NCBI GenBank assembly: GCA_020543525.1
Contig: JAHYIO010000001.1
Location: 1 to 64,000, forward strand
From: Coriolopsis trogii
Taxonomy: Eukaryota > Basidiomycota > Agaricomycetes > Polyporales > Polyporaceae
DNA: 64,000 bases
Reading direction: 5' to 3'
Positions 32,704 to 44,991 of the stretch are shown here, piece after piece. Under the pieces are notes generated by a model, which saw only the letters and a program-made list of their open reading frames with translations, made no database searches and had not been told where the DNA came from. Position 1 is the stretch's first letter, and each line of letters opens with the position of its first letter. The position numbers and the translations under genes were made by a program.

Positions 32704-35666
32704 TCACTGCATCTTGACCATCAGCAGATAGCGCAGGCGGATCTGCGAGGCGTCATAGACGATGTACTGCAACACGGTTCAAGCGTCAGCACGGCACCCG
32801 GACAAGAGCCCGAGCCAGCCCACGCGCGAGCGAGCGCACCTCGTTGTACTGCAGATACAGCTTGTCGTCCTTCACGTCCTTCCCCGGCCCCTTCGGCATA
32901 TGACACCCCTGCAGCTCGGGGTTCTCGAGGGCCTCGCCGGCGTCCTGCCACGCAGCAGGCTGGGTGCGGCCCAGCCCCTTGGTCGATCTACGAGTCCGAC
33001 GGGTGCGTCAGTCGTAGAAGAGAGCGAGAGGGCGGGCGTCGAGAGGGCGCGAGAAGACACGCACTTTGCTTTCGCCCTCTTACAGTCCTGGTCGGCGTTG
33101 TAGTTCGCGTCGTGCTGCTCGTAGAACGGCTTCGCGACGACCTCGCAGAGCAAGAGCAGGCCGGTGTTGTCGCTCAGGCTGAGGAACGCACGGCCGGCGG
33201 TCAGCGATGCACGTCGACCCGGACCTGCCCATCAGGACACTCACTATGCGTGGCAGTAGTTCGCAGACTTTGACATCATCTGCAAGGCGAGACGTCAACG
33301 TCCGACTAAACCAACTCATCAGTTCACGCTTACGTCCGCAAAGTACACACCCTTGCCGAACATGTACCCAGTGACGGGCGCTGGTTGTGGGGTACGGGCC
33401 GTCAGTATGAACGTGGGCCAAGGACACGCGCGGGAAACTCACCTTCCGGAGGAGCGATGCGCAGGCCCTGCTTGAGGATACCCGCAAAGTTCGTCGTCCG
33501 CGAGCCGTGCCAGAGCAGCAACCGCTCGCCGTCGGCCGTGTGCCCGTACCCCGCCTTGTTCCACGCCTCCGTCTCGTGTTCCCTACCCGGCCCATATCCA
33601 GTCAGCGTTGCGAAGCCCACACAGTCGACAGTCGACAGTCGACAGTCCAGAGCGAGACGACGGACCTCTCGACCCTGTACGCATGCACCACCTCGACGCC
33701 ATAATGGCGGTGCGTCGCCCCGTGCGTATCGCGCGCATACGCCTCCAGCGCGCCAAACTCGGCGCTCGCGCGCGCGACGGGCTCCATCGTGGACAGCGCG
33801 AGCGAGCGAAAGTGCGCGTCGAGCGGGTTGACGGGCCGCCCGGCCGCGTCGCGCGGGATGGCGGACGAGAGGAGCTTGGAGGCGACCTCCATGTCCCCGA
33901 GGGCGTCGACGAGCTCGAGCTCGCGCTTCAGGACGTCGATGCCGTCGATCACCGTCGGACGCTGGCGGCCGAAGACGTGCGGGATGATCCTGCAGGAAAC
34001 GGATCAGATGGAGGGGTGCAGACTGGGCGGAGGGGACGTGGACGAACGAGTAGTAGCGCGAGGTGAGGTCCTCGACGGCTCTGCGGAAGCCGCCGTGTTC
34101 ATGGGCGGTGGGGCCGTCTGGCTGGCTGATGACGTCCGAGAGGGCCTTGAGGGCGGAGAAGCCGCTGAGGATGGTCGACTTGGCGAGCTTGCCCAGGGGC
34201 AGCTTGTTCGCGTCGTAGTTCATGGACGAAAGGTGGGCGTCGATCATCCTGTGAGGAGCGTGATTAGAGCCTGGCTACGGAACCGACAGCGGTCCACTTA
34301 CGAGCTGTTGAAGATGAGCTTGCACAGGGCCTGTTGACCACGCTGGTCAGTAGCTAGAAGTGAGACCAGCAACGAGCACGAACCTGGATCTCAGGACTGA
34401 GCGTACACTCGGGGATCTTCTCCTCTTCCTGTGCAGAAGACCCGCCCTTTGTCTCGGCGTCGTCCTTGGACTCCTCCTCATCGTCATACGAACGCTCGAT
34501 CCAGACGTACTTGTCTAGACAACGGTCAGCGGAGAGGCCAGTCGCATCGGACGCACGCTGTTCACGTACTCTTCTTCTGCACCATGCCGACCCGGTTCTC
34601 CCAGTCCGTCTGTGTCTTGCTCTTGAACTGAGCCTTGAACTGACGGACAGCTTCGGGTGCGGGCCATGGTCCCTGCGTTCGTTCAACCTCACGTCAACCG
34701 CACAGAACGAGGCGCACGGACCTTGGTTTGCTTCGAGCCCTTCTCGCCCACCCGTCCCCAGCGCGTGAAGAGCACACACTGGCTCGGGTTTCCGATCGGG
34801 TGCAGGAGCTGGAGCACGTAGTACCTGTCGTCGACCGCGGTGAGCACAGCGAGCGAACGCACACGGATGCACAGCACAGGCCACGCACTTGTTCGAGTTC
34901 TTCTCGATCTCGGTCTGGTTGAGCATCGCGTCCCAGACGGCTCCGTCCGTGACGAGCACCTGGTGCGTGTCGACGTTGCCCGAGTGCTCGTCGACGGGCG
35001 CCGCGCCCCGTTTCAACACGGTGACCTGGGCAGACGTGCGCGAGGGGTCAGTACGCGGTGGACAGTGGTGTACGCGCACCGCGTGCTCACCATCTTCTGC
35101 GGGAGGTCGGGGGCCGCCGCCTTTGCCTTGCCCTTGCTGGCCTTCTTGCTCGCCGCCTTCTTCTTGTCCTTCTCCGCGTCCTGGTCACTCCCATCCTCGT
35201 CGTCGACGTCCATATCCGCGTCCTTTGCCTTCTTCGCCGCCGCCTTGCCCTTCGCACCCGCCGCCGTCGTACTCTTCGCCTTCGCACTCTTCCCTTTCGC
35301 AGTGGCCGCCGCCTTGGTCGTCTTCGCCTTGCCCGCGCCCGCCTTTGCCTTTTTCGCCGCAGGCTTCTTCTCCTCCTCTTCCTCCTCCTCCTCCTCTCCG
35401 TCCCCCTCCTCTCCATCCTCATCCTTCTCCTCCTCGCCCTCATCCTCAGACTCCTCCCTAGCGCGCTTCCCCTTCGTCTTCCCGTTCCCGTTCGTCTTCG
35501 CCGCGGCAGGAGCAGGAACAGAGGCAGCAGCAGTGGCGACAGCAGCCACAGCCTGCGCCTTGGCCGACGGCGCGCGCGTACGCGTGCTCGCGCGCGTCGC
35601 AGCAGCAGGCTTCGCGTCCACCCCGTCCCCCCCGTCCACAGCAGCAGCTTTCTTTCTAGGAGGCAT
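32704..35666 (-). CDS. Poly(ADP-ribose) polymerase, PARP1-type catalytic region with WGR domain
   Basis: ATG at 35666; TGA at 32704-32706. The first exon codes for about 215 residues of Lys/Ala/Glu-rich sequence (nuclear-type basic clusters, an acidic [20 protein letters not shown] stretch), with no zinc fingers or BRCT seen. Then come a WGR domain ([35 protein letters not shown]), a helical regulatory domain ([20 protein letters not shown]) and the ADP-ribosyltransferase fold. The H-Y-E triad is intact: His in [16 protein letters not shown], Tyr in [17 protein letters not shown], Glu in LYLQYNEYIVYD. These are the residues needed for chain elongation, so it should be a true polymerase using NAD+ in DNA-damage signalling. 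A charged insert (about 34440-34500) follows WGR. Many short introns; one holds a GTCGACA repeat near 33622-33645. Confidence 0.92.
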
Positions 35667-36130
35667 CTTCACGCGTCTTGTGACAAAGTGGCAGACGACA
35701 GGGGGCGGTCAGGACTGGGGAGGGAAGACGCGCAGGAGGAGAGGCGTGGGTGTGTGGTGCCGGAGCACAACAAGAACAAGATCGGTCTATAAAGGAGGGC
35801 GCGCTAGACGCCCATGCGCCTTGGGCGGATCAGCCGGGAACGTCTGGAGCGACCTGCGGGATCCCGCCCGCTGCCCATTGGGGCAATCAGGTCGGGCATG
35901 AGGCGTTGCCGAGCTTCGGGATTTGCTATATGTGGTGGTGGGCGGGGTCAGCGGGTGCGCTCGAGTCATGATGGGACGGTGCCGAGACGGTGCGTGGCGC
36001 ACGGCGTTGATAATGGGCGGGAATAGCTTGATATGGGTAGATAGAGTACAACCTCGTGTCATTGGGATTGCGTACATGCGTGCGCAAGAGTACAAGTAAG
36101 GGAGATCTACAGGCTGGGACCTAGACAGCA
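35667..36130. other. PARP promoter and UMP1 3' flank
   Basis: Upstream of PARP and downstream of UMP1, both on the minus strand. No gene or repeat seen. Confidence 0.4.
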
Positions 36131-36757
36131 TTACATGCGCAGCTTCTTCTCCATGTCGGCGTGGATGTCGAGGGGTTGTGTCATCTCAGAGGCTGCAGAC
36201 CGGTGTTTAGCTTCCAGCACGAACCAAGCACGAGATGGACGTACCAGGCATCATAAAGTCGGCGCATTCCAGTGTCTCGTCGCGGCCCATGAGGATGTCG
36301 AGGTGGACGTTCGATTGTCGGAGGATGGGCATGTGCGGGTTCTGTGGCGCATGGGTGTTCTGTATGCATGCAGAACGAGAGCGAGAACGCACCTGGCTGA
36401 CGAGCTTCCTCTCCATGAGCGTGCGCATGGGCATATGGAGCCCAAAGAGCTGCCGTTGCATCTGGAGCCGGAGGTTGTCCTGCGTCGCCTCCCACTGCAA
36501 GACAAGAGGTGAGGCAGTGGACAACATCCAGAACTCAGCGACGTACGTTCTCCAGGCGGTCGCGGATCGTGCTCGTCGTCGTCACCTCCGCCGCAAGACT
36601 CCGGGGCCCATACTTGAGCGTGTCGTGGAGGCCGAAGCTGTTGTTGGTGTCCTCGGTGGTTGCAGTCTTGGTGCTGCGAGCGGGAACGACGCGGAGGGAG
36701 TCCTGGAGTACCCTCAGCACATGCAGCACACGCCTGCGTACGCTGTTCACTCACCAT
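36131..36757 (-). CDS. UMP1: Proteasome maturation factor Ump1 (POMP)
   Basis: Five exons. The first seems to consist of only the ATG (36755-36757), followed at once by GTGAGTG; exon 2 resumes after CTCCAG with DSLRVVPARSTKTATTEDTN. Family signatures: GLHDTLKYGPRSLAAE, then WEATQDNLRLQMQRQLFGLH, MPMRTLMERKLVSQ, PHMPILRQSNVHLDILMGRD, ETLECADFMMP and the end DIHADMEKKLRM. Ump1 is the chaperone trapped in 20S half-mers and degraded when the proteasome matures. The length (about 135 residues) is normal. It shares a 200-bp divergent promoter with the ABC transporter. Confidence 0.88.
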
Positions 36758-36957
36758 CGCAATTGGCTCGAGTCGGGAGAAGGTAAAGGTGCAGCAGACG
36801 CCCACGGACGCGTTGTGCGACGCGTCACTGGTTGCCTTTTTGGGCGAGTATATTATGGGCGCCTGCACGACTGTGCTCGTGGCGCGCGCGTTGGTCTCTT
36901 CTTCGACTCACCTCCTCTCTAAGTCTTGCTTTCTGGTGCGCGCGAACAACGCTTGCC

Positions 36958-39739
36958 ATGCGACGTCGACGACAAACAAAGTCCAGCCGCAAGGGCACCT
37001 TCGACCCCGACGACACCCACCGCGTGCGGCACACGCGCATCGGCGTGTGGGACCTCTACGAGGAAGTCAACCCGACCGTCCAGCACATCCCCGGTGCATC
37101 GTGGCTGGAGAAGACCGTCGAGGCGTATGCATGCTTGCCGTACCTCGCGCGCATGATGCACGACATTCTCTCCATCCGCAGCTGCTGGGCACTGCTCGGA
37201 TCGTACGCCGTCGTGGAGGTGCTTCATTCTCTCCTTCCTGCCGCATCGCTCTGGTAAACACCTTGCGTCTAGCTCGCTGTGCTTGTATGCTGAGCGTGTA
37301 TGTGTGCGTAGGTACTCTGGACAATTGATAAACATTGTACGTCTGCCTTCTTCGTGAGCTTCTCCCCGGCGCTGTTCCCAATGCCGGCCGAGTCTTGCCT
37401 TGAGTACACCATTAGAACTCATGAAATTCCCGCTGAGCTTGCTGAAATTGCCTTATCCATCCCTCGCTGCTCTATACGACGTCTCGGGGCGGTCAGGGAT
37501 GCCATACACTATATCTCTCCGCGTCCGGCGCACCACAGTCTGAACCTCAACAGCTCACACGTCATCCCAGCTTCAAACATCCCTCGACACGCGCCAAGTC
37601 GACGCACACGCTCTCTTCCGAGTCTCCGTCGGTCGAGTGGCCTGCTCCATCGCCCGCCGACTCCTCAACCACGCTCTCAACGAGCTCCGGGGCCCCCTCT
37701 CGCGCCGCCTCAAAGCCCAGTACTCGCTCCATCTCTTCCGCGCCCGCGCCCGCCTCGACCTGCCCACCTTCGAAGACCCCCTCGTCCAGCGACAGCTCGA
37801 AGAAGCCTCGTCGACCTCGGGCAGCATCGCGTACGACTCCCTCATGATGGCCTGGAACATCGTCTCGACCCTCATCCAGGTCGTCTCCCAGGTCTCCGTG
37901 CTCATGCAAGTCCTGGGCACGCAGCGAGATGGCGTGCTCCTCGCCCTTCTCAGCTTCGCTGCGTCCATGAGCGATTGGGTGAGCCGATGGACCGTCAGGA
38001 CCGAGCAAGGTATGAGTGTCTTATGGGCAACCAAACCAAAGACTCACGTGCGGCAGTGTGGGCTGCGACCACGAAGAACAAGGATTACATCCAGATGGTC
38101 GGCATGAAGTACGTCGTGAACGACATGGAACATCGCAAGGAGTTGATCACCGGGAATCTCGCAGAGTTCATGACGCAAGGTGCGCAGGAGAACACAATCG
38201 AGGCTTCCTCCCGTTGACAGCGCACGCCAGAATTCAAGGAGGTGTCGCAACGACTGGGCCCAGATAACGCAGTCGATTTCCACGAGGCCCGGCGCGCGCA
38301 GACCCGAAAACGGCTGAGCCTCTTCGGTCTGCTCCAAGACCCATTGCGCGAGCTCCCCCAGATCGTGTTCACCCTCCGCGCGGTGCAGTACCCCGCGTCG
38401 ATGCCCGTCTCGCTCGCATCCCTCAACCTCCTCCAGCAAACGACCTCGCAGTTCTCGTTCACCGTCTGGCGGTTCTTTGACCAGACCAGCTCGATCACAG
38501 ACCAGCTCGCGACGGTCCGGAAACTGTACGAGGTCGCGAACATTCCCAACCGCATCGAGGACGGGAAGGTGCCGTTCCCCGAAGACGCGCAGAAGATTCG
38601 GCACGGGATCTCACTCGAGTTCAAGTGCGTACATGCGCAGTACACCGTTTTCGTTGGTTGACGAGCGTGGACCCTAGGAACGTCTCCTTCCGCTATCCAG
38701 GCTCGGAGCAGTACGCACTCCAGAACGTCTCCTTCAAGATCTCCCCAGGCCAGCTCTGCGTGCGTCCCGTCGCCCCTCTCACCTCTCACACCCTCTGAAC
38801 GCCGCCCAGGTCATCGTCGGCGCCAACGGCTCCGGCAAGAGCACGATCCTCAAGCTCGCCGTCCGGCTCTACGACCCGACCGCGGGCGAGATCCTCCTCT
38901 CGGGGCACGACATCCGCACGCTCAAGCTCCACGACCTCCGCCAGGCGCTCTCCGTCCTCTTCCAGGACTACACCCACTTCCCGCTCTCCGTCCGGGACAA
39001 CATCGCGCTCGGCGACCCCGCCCACTTCCGCGCCGACGCGCGCGTGCGCGCGGCCGCCCGCCTCGGCGGCGCGCACGCGTTCATCGAGCGCCTCCCGGAG
39101 GGGTACGAGACGGTCCTCGACCGGCCCGTGCGCGACTATTATTCGGGCATGCCCGAGGGGACGAAGACGCTTTTCGGGCGGAGCATCGACTATTCGGCGG
39201 TGAGGCACGCGGGCGGGATGGCGGTGCACGGGGGCGGAGGAGGGGGCGGAGGGGGGCCGACGTTGAGCGGGGGACAGATGCAGAAGCTGGCGGTGTCGCG
39301 GACGTTCATGCGCTCGGTCGTCTCGGAGGACTCGACGGTCGGGCTGCTGCTGTTTGACGAGCCGAGCGCGTCGTTGGACCCTGCGGCGGAGCACGGTGAG
39401 CGGGGCGCGTTTGGGTGGGTTGCGGCGGGGCGTGTGGACTGACGCGGTCGTGTGTGTGCTGGGCAGATCTGTTTGCGCGCTTGCGCGAGCTGAGGGGGAA
39501 CAAGACGATGGTGTTCTCGTCGCATCGGTTCGGGAACCTGACCCGGCACGCCGATCTCATCCTGTGCGTCTCTCTCCCTCCCGCGTCGTTTCGTTGTTGG
39601 TATTCTCTTCCTGACCAGTCTCGGGCGTAGGTATATGAACGACTCGGTCATCGTGGAGGCCGGGACTCATGACGAGCTGCTGAAGAGACAGGGAGAGTAC
39701 GCGCGGATATGGATGCTCCAGGCACAAGCGTTCTTGTGA
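36958..39739 (+). CDS. ABC transporter half-molecule with a long insert before the signature motif
   Basis: Start at MRRRRQTKSSRKGTFDPDDT (36958); stop 39737-39739 after QAQAFL. The N-terminal half has membrane-type segments (SCWALLGSYAVVEVLHSLLP and a region with SLMMAWNIVSTLIQVVSQVS). The ATPase has Walker A GANGSGKST, Q-loop VLFQDYTHFPLSVRDN, signature LSGGQMQKLAVSRTF, Walker B GLLLFDEPSASLD and H-loop MVFSSHRFGNLTRHADLI, all intact. Between Q-loop and signature lies an insert (YYSGMPEGTKTLFGRSIDYS, then a Gly run [10 protein letters not shown]) not found in typical exporters. Introns lie near 38010, 38180, 38625, 38760, 39395 and 39565. Substrate unknown; it probably works as a dimer. A broken relative lies at about 56235-56526. 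Confidence 0.85.
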
Positions 39740-41135
39740 CGACGCCGGATGGTTCTCGGTGTCCTTACATTGATGAAAGGACGGACAGGGTGTAGTGCTC
39801 TGCGCACCCGACGTGTGATCATGGCAGGTACTGGATGGTCGCCCGGCGTGGCGCTGTCGACCGCGACTTCGGTGCGTACCTGCCTCGTGTGTTCTGTCAG
39901 TCGTCCGAGGGGACCCTCGTCGAGTCGCGTTCGGACCGGCTGGTCGAGAACGAGGGTGGTCGACTTTTGGATGGAGGGCGAGCTGACGTATGATGCGTGG
40001 TACGAGTGGGTGACGGTGGCCGCGGCGTATTGTACGTCGAGGGCCAGCCGAGGACTCCGTGGGCGAGGAGTCTGAGCCCGCCGCCCAATCCTCCAGAGCG
40101 TCGCGCATGGGACGTGAGCGACAGGTACCGACATCTCGCCCGTCTCGTCGCTGACTTCCAGCGGCACCGACAGCCGCGGAGCCTGCATCTTCTATGTCTC
40201 ATGTCTACTAACCACTCACCGGCAAGATCGAGTTCGTGCCTCTCACTTTGGAAGGACCGGAGGCAGCTTGCAGGCGTTCCAGGCTGGTCACGAGCGCCGC
40301 GGCCAACGCTGCGCCCGGGCATGCTCCCCAAACTCTGCCTACCGACTCGCCGAACTGGACAGCGCCCGCCCGGTGTCCGGACGATGACGATAGAGGCACT
40401 GAACGTGCAGTGTGGTATGGTACGAGCGAACCGCGCGAGGTTGCGTTCCGGGCAATCATCGTCATCTCCGGATCCAGGCGTGTGAGCCCGGAGAACATCG
40501 TCGACGAGGCTTTCTCTACCTTCTTCGAACGCGGGGTAACAGGCTCCTTTCAGGTGCTCAAGTCCGACACCCTGGTCTATACTGATGACCGTATGGCGCA
40601 GGCACAACCGTCTCTGCGAACACTCCGTCTCGTCCCTGTCCATGCACTACTACTCCGAGGGTGCAGTCCGTGGACATGGCCTCCCAGACGTCGTCGGCAG
40701 GATCGTCACTGCGCTGGAGGCGCTCTGCGCTCTCTTCTCCGTGCACCCTCGCGGGCGGCATCCATCGACCGGGACGCGGGCGACGACTCGATGGAGGTCA
40801 ACCACGGAGAAGCTCACTCGCTCTGGGGTGAGTATCCTACGTCTGACTATAGTGATTGTAACAGCCGCTCAAGCTGGTCCGCTTCGTGCAGAGTCTGGCA
40901 TCGTCGAAAGTGAGAAGGGCGACTCGCGCCCGAGGGCGTTTTTGTGATATATCACAAGGCGATCCATCCGAACGCGAATTGCTCACGCGTGGGGGACAGC
41001 ACAGATAGATACACTAGACTGGACTCGGACTCAATGCTACACAGAACAAGATAACAAGTACAGTTGGGCAGAAGATTCGGTCTCGATACATACGCGAAGA
41101 GTCGTCATCGGATGTCGTCAAAGGGCGCTTGGCAT
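39740..41135. other. Region with weak coding signal between ABC transporter and GH16 copy 2
   Basis: A plus-strand stretch at about 40230-40550 reads coherently (AVWYGTSEPREVAFRAIIVI, then SPENIVDEAFSTFFERG) and 40585-40947 is open, so a hypothetical plus-strand gene may exist from about 39823 to 40947. Joins are not resolved and no family is recognised. The rest is flank. Confidence 0.3.
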
Positions 41136-42770
41136 CTACTGGTAGACCTTGAGCCACTGGATGTCAAAGTACGCGTTCGCGAACGCCGACGGGTTTTGGT
41201 TGACGAAGGCTGCGGGTGCACGAGCGGGTCCACAGCATACGTCAGAGGATGTTCTCAAGCTGGCCCACATGGGCAATGGCAGGAATGGGGTACGTACAGA
41301 CACAGTCCCCGGGGCAGCCGTTCTGGCCAAAGACAGCACCCGCCCAGTCGCCGCCTGAAGAGTGACGCAGACGGTGAGTTCGGAGGTCAGCACTACTTCC
41401 TGCCGTGGAGCGGAACGGAAAAGGGTGCGTACAGAGCGTGAGGTTGATGATGAGGTTGTGCGGCCCGAAATGGGACGCAATGTCGCACGACGTGCTCGGG
41501 AAGAACGCGAATGGGGTGCCCTGCAGAAACGCCCCGCGCCAACATTCAGCATTCAGCGTTCAGAATTCGTCACGCTCGCTCGGCGGGTGGAGCAGGACAC
41601 AGGCTCACCCAGTTGTCCGTGTTGATGCTGGTGGCGCCGTTCAAGACATCGCTCGGGATGTTGCCCGCGGTGCGGGACCAGAACCAGACCTTGATGAACG
41701 AGTTCGTGCGCTCCATCGCGTAGAACCCTCCCCCAGCGCTGTTGAACCCTGGGCCGTAGCTGTTCGCCGCCGTCGCTTGCACGCCGCACCCGGCGTTGCC
41801 TGTCGCGGCGACGTCGCAGTTGTTCTGGACCGCGTTCCTATGTATGGGGCATGCGTCAGATGGAGTGCATGGCTACTGGGAAGACTCCAGATGCGAAGGT
41901 GGGTGGCTTACCCGGTCTGGGAGCGAGTGGCAGGCATCGTGCAGCCTGCGAAAGGCAGAAAGACAAGGAAGATGAGACTATCTGGGAATGCGATAGACGT
42001 GTACGGCGACAAACCTGCATTGGTGTGGAGCGTAGCCTGGTTCGGCGACACGTCGTTCACACCCTCGAGGATGTCGATCTCGCCTGCCATGGCGCCATGC
42101 GTCAGCCCACGTTACATAGGCATATTCTCTCAAAAAGCTCGGCGCCGACCTTGGTTGGGCCAGTTATCGCCCACCTCCCAAATAGCCGGCCAGGTCCTGC
42201 AGGGGGGGCAGAAAAGAGGGCGCATGTCAGACAAGCTACGTCCGTTCGTTGCGATGGACAGACTCACGCGCAGCCCTCGGGCATGTGCCGGACGTTCCAT
42301 CTGTACCGCGTCGCAAAAATAACCCGAGTGAGAAACAGGTGCCGAGGCTGGGATATATAGGGCACGGGAATACGTACACGGAGACGTGCGTCGAGTACTG
42401 CTTATTGCTCTGTAGGCGTACCGAGTTGCGTCCGGGCCCGCTTGGGGTGAGAGTGGTCGTGTGGTCCGCGCGGATGACGAGGGTGTCACCGGAGGCGAAG
42501 GTGAGATTCTGCGCGAGTGCGGTCGCCTGGTCGACGTAGTTCCTGCGGATACGTCAATGGTCAGCGCATACACATAGATAAGTTGCACGAGCAGAGTTCA
42601 TATACGAGAACAGGCACTCACACTCTGCCGTGGGTCGGGTCAGGGATGGCTTGGTGGGAGAACCCCGAGAGGAAGCTACTGCCCGAGAAGCTGTCCGCCT
42701 GGCTGTAGGTAGCACCGAGAGCAGAAGCCGCGAGGCAGCTGAGGGTGAGTACGGCGCCGGGGGTGAACAT
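41136..42770 (-). CDS. Secreted GH16 beta-glucanase (laminarinase-like), copy 2
   Basis: ATG at 42770 starts a signal peptide (MFTPGAVLTLSCLAASALGA) and TYSQADSFSGSSFLSGFSHQ; TAG at 41136-41138 after DIQWLKVYQ. The catalytic motif GEIDILEG is intact. Other blocks: VRHMPEGC, TWPAIWEVGDNWPNQ, NSYGPGFNSAGGGFYAMERT, SFIKVWFWSRTAGNIPSDVL, HNLIINLTL and CGDWAGAVFGQNGCPGDC. The exon layout matches copy 1 at 30184-31777. An intron near 41540 has a short ATTCAG repeat. Role as for copy 1; sequence differences in the loops suggest the pair is not a very recent duplicate. Confidence 0.9.
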
Positions 42771-42860
42771 CGTAGAGAGCCTAGAGGAGTTGGACCAAGG
42801 CTGAAGGCTGAAGGCAGAGGGTGACTCGTGAGGCAGACGAGATGCGGATGTGTCGTAGCC

Positions 42861-42866
42861 TTTATA
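42861..42866 (-). promoter_or_regulatory. TATA box of GH16 copy 2
   Basis: TATAAA read on the minus strand (GCTATAAAGG), 91-96 bp upstream of the ATG at 42770. Confidence 0.55.
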
Positions 42867-44991
42867 GCATTGCTTCCCTACAGGGACCGCCGCCCAGAAT
42901 GAAGGGCGACAGCTCGGTAAGAGTGGATCATCTAAGAAGATCCAGTACCGGAAGCCTAGTCGAAGTGACCATGAGTGTCGCAAAGGGTCTGAACGACGTG
43001 TCTTGCGGACACGTCCTCATGGGTCATCACAATGTCGGACCCTCCATATGCTCGGTAGCATACCCCTCGGCACCGGAGGAGCTTCTGGCTTGCAGTAGCA
43101 GATCTTTGGGCGTCAGAGGGCCATAGATACTGCCTGAAGTTGGACGACCTGGTAGGACTATATGCAATAGTCGCCATATGGGGTAACAGAACGTTGGTAA
43201 GACCGCATGGATGGTAGCGGAAGTACGGGTGAATAGCCCGAGTGGGCAATACTCCGCAGGTGTGAGCACCTGGATTGTTGTAAGGTCAACGCGAGCATAG
43301 GCCCCATGATCGTCGGAGGAACAGTGGATACAGTCAGAGTTGACTGAGTACCCGGAAGGAAATTAGGTCTTGGGCGCCTGACAATCCGTGTGACACATAC
43401 CGCCCGTGAGGAACGAGAAGACCAGATGCATGGGTCAGAAATGCTTGGTACCTGTAGAGAACGTAGAAGGACTCGGCGTTAGAAACCGGAGGAGGAGGTA
43501 GTACGGATGGAGCGCCCTGACCACCGACGTCGCCGTGCGTTCCGGTACGGTGTTTTCACCTTCCGAGCTTGTAGGCGAATGGCACTGAGTGACGATAATA
43601 GAACATATGCGTGAACGTCTACATATGGATGAGGTCTGCAAAAGTGTACGCACAATGCGAAAGGTCACGATCACTCCATCGCCCGGCCACATGACATATA
43701 TCCGGGTGAGACTATGGCCGGATGATTGTGTGATGTGCATTCGTGCGATACGATTGGATGCGATGTGCGATCCTTGTCTGAGACATAGAAGATAATCATA
43801 TGTTAGCGGTTTGTGCATGTGCAAGAGGAGTACAGATATGCTGCGCTGTGAGAAGTCTGCTGGTCTAGGGATGCACGTGTTCGCAAGAGGCAGAGAGGAC
43901 CGAGGAGCCCTAAGTTGGAAAGAAGTACGTCCTCGTCGATAGACGAAGTCTCAAATTGTCGTATAGACCACAGGGAGCCTCAGCGTCCTATACGTTGGCG
44001 CTTGAGCAAGACATCGCAATATGGATCAATGGCCCATATGGCCCGCGGCCCATTCCAGATCTGCCAAGGGGGTTGCATACGATACGATGACTATATGGTG
44101 GCTCTAGCACGTATCAGCGTTCCATTCTGGTATCTGCATAATGGATTTCAACATGGTTGTCTGATTGTGAGGAATGGAAATATGTCTCACAGTAGACTAA
44201 TCTGGTTCTCCACCGTGACACGCAAACGATAAGTCGCGGTCATACTTGGTAAGTAGTACTGGAAAATAGCTGTGAGCATACGAGGCGTAGATCATTCAAG
44301 ATGAAGGTTGTCCAATTGCTCGAGAGTCAATGCAGAGCATTCAGAAGTCTGAAACAAGAGACCAGACAGGCAACGCTGCGCGACGTGTTCAAGTTCCATC
44401 CCATCGAACGAGGAAAACATCCAGCCCTGGCACGGGGCTGTTACTTTGAAGTCACAGTGTCACGTTACCCGCGCCTGTTTGACGCCGGGAAGGGGTGTTT
44501 GTGACTTGTGTCTACTTGCGTTCATCCGTTCCCGTTCTCTAGTCCGGTCTCCATCTTCCAACTGAACGCAAAATGTGCGCAGATCTCTTGTTATACGAGA
44601 CTCACTCAATTTGACTTGTCAGTGAAAAGCTTCCAGCAACAAGTAAGTAACATTGCGTGCGCCAGGTGCAAAACGTCACTACTACTAGGTTACTACAACA
44701 TGGAGCCTGAACGGTCTCATCCACACAAGGGCCTCTTTCTGCGCTAAAATGACCGCAGTTGCGGCGCTGAATGAAAGGAATGCTTCCAGCCCGGGTGTCT
44801 ATCAACATCGATTGTGGGCGCAAGCGTGAGAGCGCGGCGCTGGAGCACCCACTGGCACCGAAGAAGAGCAAGATGTCTGTAAGGGCCCGACTTCATGCAT
44901 GCAACTCCCTTGGACAGTCCTTCTTAAGAGCAAGAACTTGCCAGGACTGCGCGCCAAATAATCTTGAACCGCATCCACCACCATTGAAAGC
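42867..44991. other. Two-kilobase gene-poor stretch
   Basis: Only short frames without protein-like pattern on either strand; base composition is more balanced than in the genes. No repeats or RNA genes recognised. Confidence 0.4.

Noticed and set aside
35058..35792. Long open frame on the plus strand opposite the PARP first exon
   Set aside because: It is a mirror of the Lys/Ala/Glu-rich coding repeats and gives Leu/Arg-rich nonsense; the minus strand has the conserved protein.
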